DNA from: Acidobacteriaceae bacterium KBS 83
GTDB taxonomy: Bacteria; Acidobacteriota; Terriglobia; Terriglobales; Acidobacteriaceae
Assembly: GCA_000381585.1 (NCBI GenBank)
Contig: KB906736.1
Location: 220,789-284,788 of the forward strand
DNA: 64,000 nucleotides
Direction of reading: 5' to 3'
Shown here: one piece after another, positions 44,185-54,000 of the stretch
How the letters are laid out: every line of letters starts with the position of its first letter
How positions within the stretch are numbered: position 1 is the stretch's first letter
The notes under the pieces: generated by a model
What the model saw: the letters and a program-made list of their open reading frames with translations, nothing else
The model's database searches: none
What the model was told of the DNA's origin: nothing
Made by a program: the position numbers and the translations under genes

Positions 44185-44433
44185 CAGGGATTCGATGGAC
44201 GGCGCGACATCGCTGGAATCATCCTGAACCGCTGGGGGCATACCTATCTCACGCCGCAGCCCGGTTTTTTCTTCGGCAAAGATGGCAAGCGGCCGCCCAC
44301 GGAGCTGATGCGGCTGCATCCGTTTGGGCGCGTTACCTTCGCCAACTCCGACCTGTCGGGGATTATGGACCATCGCGCTTCGATCACAGAGGCACACCGG
44401 GCGGTGCGGCAGGTTCTCGCGTCGGGCATGTAA
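44185..44433 (+). pseudogene. C-terminal remainder of the spermidine-dehydrogenase-like gene beyond the amber codon
   Basis: In frame with the preceding coding region, the 82 codons after TAG read GFDGRRDIAGIILNRWGHTY, TPQPGFFFGKDGKRPPTELM, HPFGRVTFANSDLSGIMDHR and EAHRAVRQVLASGM, then TAA. These are the FAD-closing C-terminal motifs of the family (NRWGH..., FANSDLSG...), so the segment belongs to the same gene. No independent ribosome site or start was found. Confidence 0.7.
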
Positions 44434-44489
44434 GCGGTTGGGATGACGAGAGTGGAGAGATTTGGCAGACTACCCTCGCTGAGGCTCTA

Positions 44490-45680
44490 ATGGAAGTCAT
44501 CATGCCGCAAGCCACTACAAGCCGGTTGCACCTGAGCGAGATTGCTCCGCACCTTGTCCAATCCGAGATCCGTTCAATGACGGTGGAGTGCGACCGCGTT
44601 GGCGGCGTGAACCTGGCACAGGGAGTGTGCGATACGGAGCTCCCGGCGCCGGTACGCGAGGCCGCGATTGAGGCGATCGGACACGGGCACAACATTTACA
44701 CGCGGCTGGATGGGATTGCGCCGCTCCGCGCGGGAATCAGCAAGAAGCTGGCGAGCTATAACCACATTCATGCGAACCCGGAGACGCAGGTGCTGGTGAC
44801 CTCGGGCGCGACGGGCGGGATGTATGCCGCATGCCTGGCGCTGTTCGATCCGGGAGACGAGATCATTCTGTTTGAGCCGTTTTATGGCTACCACCTGAAC
44901 ACGATGCTTTCGCTTCGCATCCGGCCGGTGCCGCAAGCGCTGGCCACGGGCACGTGGGAGCTGGACGTGGATGCGCTGCGCGCAGCGGTGACACCGAAGA
45001 CGCGGGCGATTCTGATCAACACCCCGTCAAATCCGTGCGGCAAGGTGTTTACGCGGGTGGAGATTGAGGCGATCGGCGAGGTTGCGCTCGAGCACGATCT
45101 GTTCCTGCTGACGGATGAGATCTACGAGTACTTCCTTTTTGGCGGCGCGCGGCATGTGAGCGCGGCTTCCCTGCCCGGGCTCGCGGAGCGGACGATCACG
45201 ATGTCGGGTTTCTCGAAGACATTTGCGATTACCGGCTGGCGCATCGGATATCTGGCGGCCGATGCGCGATGGATTCCGTCGATCGGCTACTTCCACGATC
45301 TGACGTATGTATGCGCGCCATCGCCGGCGCAGTATGGCTCGGCAGCAGGACTGGCGCAGCTTGGCGCGGAGTTTTACCGGCATATGTCGGCGGATTATGA
45401 GAAGAAACGTGACCTGCTGTGCTCGGCGCTGAATGAGGCTGGGCTGACGCCTTCGGTGCCGGATGGCGCGTATTACGTACTGGCCGATGCGACGATTCTG
45501 CCGGGAGCGACGGCGCGGGAGAAGGCGCGGGCGCTGCTCCAGAAGACGGGCGTGGCGGCGGTTGCGGGGTCTGCGTTTTATTCGAAGGGGCGCGGAGAGA
45601 ATCTGCTGCGCTTCTGCTTCGCGAAGCAGGATGAGGCGCTTCTGGATGCCTGCCAGCGACTGACATCGGTAAGCCTCTGA
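44490..45680 (+). CDS. PLP-dependent class I/II aminotransferase
   Basis: 396 residues. Fold type I aminotransferase signatures are present: NLAQGVCDTELPAPVREAAI, TSGATGGMYAACLALFDPGD, EPFYGYH, ILINTPSNPCGKVF, LTDEIYEYFLF, and the PLP-lysine motif SGFSKTFAITGWRIGY with Lys at about residue 243. The C-terminal LRFCFAKQDEALLDACQRL completes the small domain. The enzyme is likely an aspartate-type or kynurenine/methionine-type aminotransferase; the substrate cannot be chosen from motifs. GAGG precedes the ATG at 44490 by 5 bases, and an internal ATG at 44502 is an alternative. It lies about 55 bases after the flavoenzyme remainder. Confidence 0.85.
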   Translation: MEVIMPQATTSRLHLSEIAPHLVQSEIRSMTVECDRVGGVNLAQGVCDTELPAPVREAAIEAIGHGHNIYTRLDGIAPLRAGISKKLASYNHIHANPETQVLVTSGATGGMYAACLALFDPGDEIILFEPFYGYHLNTMLSLRIRPVPQALATGTWELDVDALRAAVTPKTRAILINTPSNPCGKVFTRVEIEAIGEVALEHDLFLLTDEIYEYFLFGGARHVSAASLPGLAERTITMSGFSKTFAITGWRIGYLAADARWIPSIGYFHDLTYVCAPSPAQYGSAAGLAQLGAEFYRHMSADYEKKRDLLCSALNEAGLTPSVPDGAYYVLADATILPGATAREKARALLQKTGVAAVAGSAFYSKGRGENLLRFCFAKQDEALLDACQRLTSVSL

Positions 45681-45723
45681 TCGATAGAAGCAAACAGCAG
45701 TTTCTGATTACGGCGGCCGGTGA

Positions 45724-47322
45724 CTATTCGACTCTCCTGTAGACGTCGAACCCGGGGAAGCCCGGCTGTTTCTGATAGTGCGACCAGGCATTGGCGAATA
45801 CGGCATCTTTCAAGAACCAATCGAGCACGTCGAAATGTGGGTCGTCGATGGCCACACAGGGACATTTCTGGACCAGAACGACGCGGGGTTTCCAGTGGTC
45901 AAGATCCTCCGCCGTGGTGGTCCTCTGAATCGAGGCAAGCTTTGCGACTCTTTCCGGCGTCAGGGCTTTGAAAGGCTCATCCGGTTGTGCCTTTCTGCCG
46001 CCCGCTGCAACGGCTTCGTTTTTGATGATCGCTGGGAGCATCCACAGGTGCATATACCGACTGCCCCATTCCAGATGTCTTCTATAAACTTCGCCAGCCA
46101 TCCAGACTGAAGTTGAGAGTATGTAAGCGCTCTCTCCTTTCTTGAGCACCGACAGCGTTCCCGCATCGTTGCCGAGCGGGGCGGTGGGTGGGATTCTCAT
46201 TTCCAAAGCGAGAGACACGACCAGCACAACCAGGCAGGCCAGACGTAAGGTAGATGAAGAGTCCCTGTCATAGGTAACCAGAATTGACTTCGCGGCTGAA
46301 GCCAGCAGAACTCCTACCGAGATACTAATAAACGCCGCTGCCGGATAACGATGATAGCCCCAGTCCATGTGTTGAATGTCGTATGCCACCGATGAGGCGA
46401 GCCAGCATGTCGCAAGAATGAGAAGGGCGGCGCGTTCTCCGCTTTCCCGACGCCAAAAAGCCGCCGCGAGGAGCACGAAAAAGGCAGTACATATCTCCGG
46501 CACCTGATGAAGCGCCAGATATAGTGCGCTATACGAGCCCAAAGCCCAGTATGTGTCCGTCAGCAAGGGCATCATAGCCGTGATGTAACGCGGCGCGCAG
46601 AGGGAGGTGAGGATCAGATACAGCACACAGGTAGATGTCGCGCTAAGGAACTCGATGGAGAGCAAGTGGCGGAATGAACGGCGGATCAAGACGAGGGCTG
46701 CCTCAATTGCCACAACAATCAGGATCTCCTGCGGCTTAAAGCAGACCCCCAGCCCCGCACAAATTCCTAACGCAATTCTTTCCTTCCGGGAAAGCGAAGA
46801 TACAACATCGAAGGCGATGCCCAGGACGTAAGGAAGAATGCAGATCAAAGTGAAGTGCTCACGCTGACCGAAAAACAGAACCCGTTTCGGAAATTCGACG
46901 ATCAGCAGCACTATTGCCAACAAAAGTAGCGGCCTCTGATCGTGCAATCGCTCCCATTTCCCAGCGATTCGAAGTGACCATCCGACACTGATCACAGTCA
47001 GGGTCAGGGTCATTATCTGGAAGACGATTGTTTCCGAGATGCGAAGCGCATCTGCCGCCACAACCGGAATCACCGAGAACCAGATGATCATCGGGGGGTT
47101 GGTTTCAGCGATCCGGGGCCCGTACAACTCGGCACCGGAGAGAAATCTTCTGGCTTCGAGCAGATAGGAGTATTGGTCATGCCCCAAAAGAGGGTTCTGA
47201 TGGAGCCAGAAAAGAACGTTCGTAAATATGAGAAGAAGAGCAGAGAGGAGTAATAAGGAATTTCTTGAAATGCTCAGCTGTTCGTAGGCAGTCTTCCGCC
47301 CCATCCAAAAATTCTGGCTCAT
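45724..47322 (-). CDS. Polytopic membrane protein, GT-C glycosyltransferase-like
   Basis: 532 residues with about ten transmembrane helices between residues 20 and 390, then a ~130-residue periplasmic C-terminal domain. The first loop carries acidic residues and the segment GHDQYSYLLEARRFLSGAEL, then ETNPPMIIWF, the layout of GT-C enzymes of the PMT/ArnT/GT39 group that transfer sugars from polyprenyl-phosphate donors. Sequence similarity beyond that is weak. The ATG overlaps the TGA of a small upstream frame (47319-47322). The DNA here looks more AT-rich than its neighbours, which suggests a separate history. It is convergent with the aminotransferase gene. Confidence 0.65.
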   Translation of the reverse strand: MSQNFWMGRKTAYEQLSISRNSLLLLSALLLIFTNVLFWLHQNPLLGHDQYSYLLEARRFLSGAELYGPRIAETNPPMIIWFSVIPVVAADALRISETIVFQIMTLTLTVISVGWSLRIAGKWERLHDQRPLLLLAIVLLIVEFPKRVLFFGQREHFTLICILPYVLGIAFDVVSSLSRKERIALGICAGLGVCFKPQEILIVVAIEAALVLIRRSFRHLLSIEFLSATSTCVLYLILTSLCAPRYITAMMPLLTDTYWALGSYSALYLALHQVPEICTAFFVLLAAAFWRRESGERAALLILATCWLASSVAYDIQHMDWGYHRYPAAAFISISVGVLLASAAKSILVTYDRDSSSTLRLACLVVLVVSLALEMRIPPTAPLGNDAGTLSVLKKGESAYILSTSVWMAGEVYRRHLEWGSRYMHLWMLPAIIKNEAVAAGGRKAQPDEPFKALTPERVAKLASIQRTTTAEDLDHWKPRVVLVQKCPCVAIDDPHFDVLDWFLKDAVFANAWSHYQKQPGFPGFDVYRRVE

Positions 47323-47546
47323 TTGATTTCAGACACGCTGCCAAGTGGCCTGATCGCCAAACGTTCTAATGTTCCTTCGTCATTTGCATTCGGGCGCAGT
47401 GGCATTCCCAGAAAAAGGATGAGACAGGCAAGCAAAAAAACCACTGCGGATCTTGAGAAAGACCCGCCTAAAGACACCCTCCGCCTGAGTTCGTCGCCTC
47501 CAAGGCTTACCGGTTTTGTGCTCAAAAAGGGTCGTCTCGTTTGCAA
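47319..47546 (-). CDS. Possible small single-helix membrane protein upstream of the GT-C-like gene
   Basis: Up to 75 residues starting at a TTG, with one hydrophobic helix (VVFLLACLILFLGMPL) and a short polar tail. Its TGA overlaps the ATG of the next gene, the usual sign of translational coupling, but no ribosome site is evident, and starts further inside the frame are equally possible. It could also be the decayed end of a larger gene. Low confidence. Confidence 0.3.
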   Translation of the reverse strand: MQTRRPFLSTKPVSLGGDELRRRVSLGGSFSRSAVVFLLACLILFLGMPLRPNANDEGTLERLAIRPLGSVSEIK

Positions 47547-47749
47547 AATCTAAGAAATAGACTTGGGAGTACCTGTAGTCTGCCACAGAATATAGATCGC
47601 ATGCACGCTTGACCGTTGTATGCAGCGTTCCACTCCATCCAAATTCTTCAGGGGCGTTCGAGACCGACGTTGATTGAGCCCACGCATGTGTCCGGGCGTT
47701 GGACCGCGGATGCCTCCTACCATGCTCAGGAGACTGCATTGTTTCGATA

Positions 47750-49039
47750 TCAGGCGCCGATTATCTCTCCGGCCAGCGCTACATCCACTTCATCGTGGCA
47801 GAGCTCTTCCCTTCCTCGACTGCGCAATGTGCCGTACGCGTGGCGAGCAGCGGCAAGCGCGAGCAACAGCAAGGCGAGGCTGCATACTCCGGACCAATGC
47901 CAGCGCTCCCAGGCGTGTGCGCCGAGGTACGAGCCGAGCGCGCCGAAGATAAAGTAGGTGGTCATGTAGACGGTGTTGATGCGGCTCCGCGCGCCGTATG
48001 CCGTGCCCGGACAATGTGCGAGGGAGAAGATGCGGGTCTGGTTGCTAACCTGAGTGGCCTGCGCGGCAGCATCCATGAGCAGCACGCCGAGGACGAGGCC
48101 CGCGATGTGATAGCCGAAGGCCCAGACGACAGCCCACGACAGGATAAGCAGCGATAGACCGATGGAGATGACCCAGCGCGAACCGTGACGGTCTGCGAGG
48201 CGGCCGGCGATAGGCGCAACCGATGCGCCGATCGCGCCCAGCACACCAAAGCTGCCGGCGACCCCGGCGCCGAGACGGAAGTGCGGCGAGCCGAGGAGGA
48301 AGACGAGCGTGGTCCAGAAGGCGCTGAATGCGGCGAAGACGAGGCCGCCGACTGTAGCGGACTCCACAAGGAGGGGCTGGGTCCGGATGAGGGTCCACAG
48401 GGAACGGAGGGCGGCACCGTACTGCATAGGCGCCCGTGGCGGCAGGAGCGGCAACGCGCGGCGAAGCAGGAATGCGAGCGCCACGCAGATGACCGAGGCG
48501 ATAAGGAAGACGGAGCGCCAGTTGAGCCATTCGCCAATCCAGCCGGAGAAGGTACGGCTGAGCAGGATGCCGAACAAGAGGCCGGTCATGACGGAGCCAA
48601 CGGCGCGGCCAGCGTTCGCAGGCGCAGCAATCTCCGGCGCGATGGGCAGCATCACGTGGGTGACCGCGGCCATGACGCCGGTAAGGATGGTGATGAGCAC
48701 CATGGGCAGGAGAGTGGGAACGATGGCGGTCACGAGCATGGACAAGACGAGTCCGGCGATCATTTTGAGGATGAGACCGCGGCGCTCGAAGACATCGCCG
48801 AGCGGCACGAAGAAGAGAAGGCCGATGGCGTAGCCCGCCTGCGCGGCGACGGCGACGTGACTCATCCGCGCCTCGGTGACGTGGAGGCTGCGGGCCATCT
48901 CAATGAGCAGGGGCTGGTTGAAGTAGAGGGCAGAGACCGTCACGCCGGTGGCGAGGCCAAGAAGGGGGATGAGGCGCTGGCTGGGCGCTGTTGCGGGTGC
49001 CGAAGGCTGCTGGTGCTCCGCTTGGGGGATGGCTTCCAT
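47750..49039 (-). CDS. Major facilitator superfamily transporter
   Basis: 429 residues with twelve predicted transmembrane helices. Typical MFS patterns are seen: LGLATGVTVSALYFNQPLLI at helix 1, PLGDVFERRGLILK (motif A between helices 2 and 3, about 80-93), NWRSVFLIASVICVALAFLL, and the second-half motif-A equivalent PIAGRLADRHGSRWV. The family resembles the YnfM/arabinose-efflux drug:proton antiporters; substrate unknown. It is transcribed divergently from the ABC exporter gene with 140 bases between the starts. The C-terminus is extended by about 20 charged residues. Confidence 0.85.
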   Translation of the reverse strand: MEAIPQAEHQQPSAPATAPSQRLIPLLGLATGVTVSALYFNQPLLIEMARSLHVTEARMSHVAVAAQAGYAIGLLFFVPLGDVFERRGLILKMIAGLVLSMLVTAIVPTLLPMVLITILTGVMAAVTHVMLPIAPEIAAPANAGRAVGSVMTGLLFGILLSRTFSGWIGEWLNWRSVFLIASVICVALAFLLRRALPLLPPRAPMQYGAALRSLWTLIRTQPLLVESATVGGLVFAAFSAFWTTLVFLLGSPHFRLGAGVAGSFGVLGAIGASVAPIAGRLADRHGSRWVISIGLSLLILSWAVVWAFGYHIAGLVLGVLLMDAAAQATQVSNQTRIFSLAHCPGTAYGARSRINTVYMTTYFIFGALGSYLGAHAWERWHWSGVCSLALLLLALAAARHAYGTLRSRGREELCHDEVDVALAGEIIGA

Positions 49040-49179
49040 ATCATTTTGATGTTAGAGGAGAGAGTGTAGCTTCAGGGACCGTGACGAGGGCCGAGCCAAC
49101 GTGGTAAGCAGTGATGGCATCACAATGCAAAGCACCTACAGAGCATAATTTGTAGCAAGTTATTGCCCCATCTGCCTCT

Positions 49180-51006
49180 ATGACGGAAGGCCGGCCGCAC
49201 ACCACCTCGAGCGCGTGGCGCGAGCGACTTGTCGCTTTGCGGAATGTACCGCCCGTGCTCGGCATTCTGTGGAAGTCGGGCCGCGCCGTCGTCTCTTGGG
49301 GCATCATCCTCCGCGTTATTGTTGCTGCCTTGCCGGCCGGCATCGGCATCATTGCGGCCTGGATTCTGAACGGCGTAGAGAACGCGATCCTGCACAAAGG
49401 CCTGCCGCAATATTTCTGGTGGGCAGTCGGCGCCGAGGTGGTGCTGAACGTAGTCGTCGGGCTGCTGAGCCGGGGCATCGATTATTCGGACAGTCTGCTC
49501 GCCGATCGATACACGCACTTTGTCAGCGTGCAGGTGATGCAGCAGGCGGCGCAGCTTGACCTGACGACATACGAGGACCCGGTCTTCTACGACCGATTGG
49601 AGCGGGCCCGCGTACAGGCGACTGACCGGCTGGCGATGATCCAGCAGATGGGACGACTGCTGCAGCAGACTCTGACCACCCTGATCTGGACGTGCATTCT
49701 CTTTTATTACTCGCCGTGGCTGCTGCTGCTACTCGCGCTCGGCGTGCTGCCGACCTTCCTGGGCGAGACTCACTTTGCGTTCCTGCGCTATGCATTGAAC
49801 TTCCGCCAGACACCGGCCAAGCGGCAGATGGACTACCTGCGACAGACGGCCGGGAGCCGCGAAGGAGCAAAAGAGCTCAAGCTGTTTAACCTGAGCGGTT
49901 TCTTCACGGACCGCTTCAACGCTCTCTCGCAACAGATTTACCAGGACAATGTTGCGCTCTCGCGCAAGAAGCTGATCGCCGGCGGCCTTTTCGGCATCAT
50001 CGCGACGCTGGGCTACTACGGTGCGTACGTCTTCGTGATTTGGCGCGCCATCGGCGGTCACTATGAGAGCATCGGCGTATATGCCCTGTTGACGAACGCC
50101 ATCATCCAGGCGAGTTCGAATCTGCAGCAGGTCTTCTCGCTGGCCTCCGGCGTCGCGGACCAGGCGCTCTTCCTAACCGACCTGCTGGCCTTCTTCGAGA
50201 TGAAGCCGACGGTGGAGTCGAAAGCAGACGGGTTGCGGGTGCCGCGGCCGATCCGACAGGGCTTCGAATTCCGGAATGTGTCGTTCGCCTATCCGGGAAC
50301 GGAACGACGGGTGCTTCGCAACTTCAACTTCGAGCTGCGGCCCGGCGAGCGCATTGCGCTGATCGGCGAGAACGGCCAGGGCAAGACAACGGTGGTCAAG
50401 CTGATCACGCGGCTCTATGACCCGACTGAGGGAGAGATCCTGCTGGACGGCGTGGATCTGCGCGAGTATGACCTTGACGATCTGCATCACGAGATGGGTG
50501 TGATCTTTCAGGACTTCATGCGCTACGAGATGACGGCGCGCGACAATATTGGTGTGGGCCGCGTGGAGCGCGAGCACAGTGAGGACGAGATTGAGCTGGC
50601 GGCGGAGCAGAGCCTGGCGGCGAGCGTGATCGCAAAGCTGCCGGGGCACTACGACCAGATGCTGGGCCGGCGCTTCGAAGGCGGAGTGGAGCTCTCGGGC
50701 GGCGAGTGGCAGCGGGTGGCGTTGGCACGAGCCTATCTGCGCGACGCTCAATTGCTGATTCTGGACGAGCCGACGGCAGCACTTGACGCGAGGAGCGAAC
50801 TCGAGGTCTTCGAACGCTTTGCGGAACTGACCCAGGGCAAGATGGCGCTCCTGATCTCGCACCGGTTCTCCACTGTTCGGATGGCGGACCGCATCGTAGT
50901 TCTGGAGGGCGGTGTTTTGGTGGAGAAGGGCACCCACGCGGCGCTGATGGCGCTGGGGGGCAGGTACGCCGCAATGTTCGAGATGCAGGCAGCGAGTTAT
51001 CGATGA
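49180..51006 (+). CDS. ABC exporter (fused transmembrane and ATP-binding domains), possible glucan exporter
   Basis: 608 residues. Six transmembrane helices (about 35-330) precede one nucleotide-binding domain (about 360-600) with Walker A IGENGQGKTT (about 395-404), Q-loop FQDFM, signature LSGGEWQRVALARA (about 505-518), Walker B LLILDEPTA (about 524-532) and H-loop ISHRFST. It would work as a homodimer exporting a substrate across the inner membrane. The TGA overlaps the ATG of the glucan-synthase-like gene (ATGA at 51003-51006). In rhizobia the cyclic glucan synthase NdvB works with the ABC exporter NdvA, so an analogous role is suggested by context only. Confidence 0.85.
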   Translation: MTEGRPHTTSSAWRERLVALRNVPPVLGILWKSGRAVVSWGIILRVIVAALPAGIGIIAAWILNGVENAILHKGLPQYFWWAVGAEVVLNVVVGLLSRGIDYSDSLLADRYTHFVSVQVMQQAAQLDLTTYEDPVFYDRLERARVQATDRLAMIQQMGRLLQQTLTTLIWTCILFYYSPWLLLLLALGVLPTFLGETHFAFLRYALNFRQTPAKRQMDYLRQTAGSREGAKELKLFNLSGFFTDRFNALSQQIYQDNVALSRKKLIAGGLFGIIATLGYYGAYVFVIWRAIGGHYESIGVYALLTNAIIQASSNLQQVFSLASGVADQALFLTDLLAFFEMKPTVESKADGLRVPRPIRQGFEFRNVSFAYPGTERRVLRNFNFELRPGERIALIGENGQGKTTVVKLITRLYDPTEGEILLDGVDLREYDLDDLHHEMGVIFQDFMRYEMTARDNIGVGRVEREHSEDEIELAAEQSLAASVIAKLPGHYDQMLGRRFEGGVELSGGEWQRVALARAYLRDAQLLILDEPTAALDARSELEVFERFAELTQGKMALLISHRFSTVRMADRIVVLEGGVLVEKGTHAALMALGGRYAAMFEMQAASYR

Positions 51007-54000
51007 CAGACAAAGTGACCAATATCAAGGAAGGAAGGGAGCCGTCGCTGCCAGCGGCAGAGAATGCCGCCACGGTTCCTCTTGAGAAGATCGCGCCCAC
51101 GGCTCCGCCACCGCTGGCGGAGGAGATGGCAGAGGCGAAGATTCCCGCGGACTCGATGGTGGAAGCGGAGCTGCCGGTTGTGGCGAAGGTGCCGGCGCCG
51201 AAGATCGAGCGGACGGAAGAGCAGATGCGCCATGCGGCGCAGGTGGCCTCACAGGAATGGCATGTGGCGCGCGCGCCGCAGGGGGACATCTTCAGCCGGC
51301 GGATTAGCGCGGCGCAGGCGACCTACCGGCAAGTCTTCAATGAGCTGGACAGCCGTCCCATGCCGACCTATAAGCCGGGCGAGCCGCTCGATCCGCTGCT
51401 GGAACTGCGGGAGAATCCGCGACTGCTGCAGGCGGCAATCGACGAGATGTATTCCATCCGGAGACGGCTCGCGCACCTGCCGGTGGTGGTGCGCCCGCGG
51501 GAAGGAGACGAACCGCGTATTGTCACTGTGGCGGATACGTATCTGAAGGCCGCCGAGTCACGCTGGGACGGCGACTGGGTAGTGTGGTTTCTGGAAGAGG
51601 TACAGAAGGCCGATCCCCTGACCCTGCGCGAACTTTGGGCCTTCCCTACCGCGGTGAAGTTCATGCTGGTGGAAGAAGTCCTCACCCAGGCGAAGACCCA
51701 GATTGGAGATCCGGACTCGTTTGATGTGGCGGCGCAAGGCCTGCTCGCTGCGCGTTTTGACGGAATACGCAACACGATTTATGCCAACTGGGCCCATATG
51801 ATCGAGGGCCTAGTCGTGTTTAATGCTGTGCTTCGGCAAGATCCGGCTGGCGCATATCCGCAGATGGACTTTGACAGCCGCGAGCGTTACCGGGACCGGG
51901 TCTCGGAGATTGCGCGGCACTCCGACCAGACGGAGCTTGAAGTGGCGCAGGTCGCGTTGCGGCTGGCGCAGGCACCTGCCCCGGCCAATGCCGCTCCTCG
52001 CCTGATAGTTCGCCGCGCGCATGTGGGGTACTACCTGATCGACAAGGGCTTCCCTTCACTGGCGGCGGACGTTGGGTATCGACCGTCGTTGGTCGATCGC
52101 GCGCGCATCTTTGCGAAGGGTCATGCCGATGATGTCTATATTCTCGGCATCCTGTTGCTGACGGTTGTCCTGATCGGCGCCATCATGGTTCCGCTCGTGC
52201 CCAACTATTCGATCCTGGGCGGTCTGACGGCTGCGTTTCTTTTCCTGTTGATCCCGACGGCGCAGGGCGCGGTTGATCTGGTGAATAACGCGGTGGCCGC
52301 ACTGTTCAAGGCTTCCGCACTGGCAAAGCTTGAGTTTCCCAAGGGATTGCCGAAAGAGTTCACCACATTGGTGGCAATTCCGACGCTGCTGCTCAACGAG
52401 CAGCAGGTTCGGGAACTGATCGAAGACTTGGAGGTGCGCTATCTCGCGAACCAGGACAGGAATATTCACTTTGCGCTGCTAAGCGATCTGCCGGACTCCA
52501 TATCGCGGCCGCGGCCGAACGATACTGACCCGCTGGTGGATCTGGCAGTGAGGCTCATCAACAACTTGAACGCGCGTTATGGCGGCAAGGACGGCGGCGG
52601 TTTCTACCTGCTGCACCGGCACCGCATCTTCAATGCGCGGCAGGGCGTGTGGATGGGATGGGAGCGCAAGCGCGGCAAACTGCTCGACCTGAACAAGTTC
52701 ATCCTGGGCAACTTCGACAGCTTCCCGGTGAAGGTCGGCAACATGGATGTGTTGCGCCGAGTGCGCTACGTCATCACGCTGGACTCTGACACGCAACTGC
52801 CGCGCGGTACGGCGCATGCGATGGTGGGTGCGATGACGCACCCGCTGAACCGCGCGGTGATCGATCCGCAATCTCGGATTGTGACGGAGGGGTACGGCAT
52901 CCTGCAGCCGCGTGTGGGCGTGAGCGTGCGGTCGGCGTCGCGGTCGCGGCTGGCGGCGATCTATTCCGGACAGACGGGCTTCGATATTTACACACGCGCC
53001 GTCTCCGATGCGTACCAGGACCTTTACGGCGAGGGCATCTTCACGGGCAAGGGGATTTACGAGGTCGAGACGCTGCATGCGGTGCTGGACCGGCGCTTCC
53101 CGCGCAATTCCCTGCTGAGCCATGACCTGATCGAAGGCGCGTACGCGCGCGCCGGACTGGCGACGGACATCGAGGTGATCGACGACTATCCGTCGCACTA
53201 CAGCGCGTACCGCCGGCGGCAGCATCGCTGGGTGCGCGGAGACTGGCAGATTTCGCAGTGGCTCTTCGGCAAGGTCCCGGACGAGAGCGGGCGCCTGGTA
53301 AAGAACCCGATCTCGAACGTCTCGCGATGGAAGATCTTCGACAACCTGCGGCGCTCGCTGGTGGAGACGATGACGCTGATCCTGTTGGTGGCGGGATGGC
53401 TGGGGCTGCCTGGAGGCCCGCTCTATTGGACGCTGGTGACGCTGATCCTGCTGTTCGCGCCGAGCCTAGTGTCGCTGGTGTTCAGCGTGGGACGCGCCTG
53501 GGCCAGCCCGCAGAAGGGCGAGGTGCAGGAGGCCTTTGCCGGGTTCGGCCAGAACCTGATCATCACACTGATCAACCTGGCGTTTCTGCCGCACCAGATG
53601 CTGATGGCGCTGGATGCGATCATCCGCTCACTGGTGCGGCGGTTTATCACCGGACAGCGGCTGTTGGAGTGGGAGACGGCGGCGCAGGCAGAATCGACCG
53701 GCGGCGGCAGGACGACGCCCGTTGATCGCTACCTGCAGGCGACGCCGATCTTCACCATCGGAGTTGCACTGCTGATTGCAGCGGTACACAAGCAGTCGCT
53801 TCTGGTCGCGGCGCCGCTGCTGGTGCTGTGGCTCTTCGAGAGCGGCATCACGGCCTGGCTGAATGCTCCACCGCAGGAGGACCGGCAGCGGCTGACAGCG
53901 AAGCAGCAGGAGTTTCTGCGCGAGATGGCGCTGCGCACCTGGCGCTTCTTCTACGAGTATGGCGGAGCGGCACACAACTATCTGGTGCCGGACAACGTGG

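Noticed and set aside
48185-49069. Plus-strand 294-codon Glu/Gly/Asp-rich frame
   Set aside because: It is antisense to the MFS transporter, and its low-complexity acidic composition is an artefact of the opposite strand.
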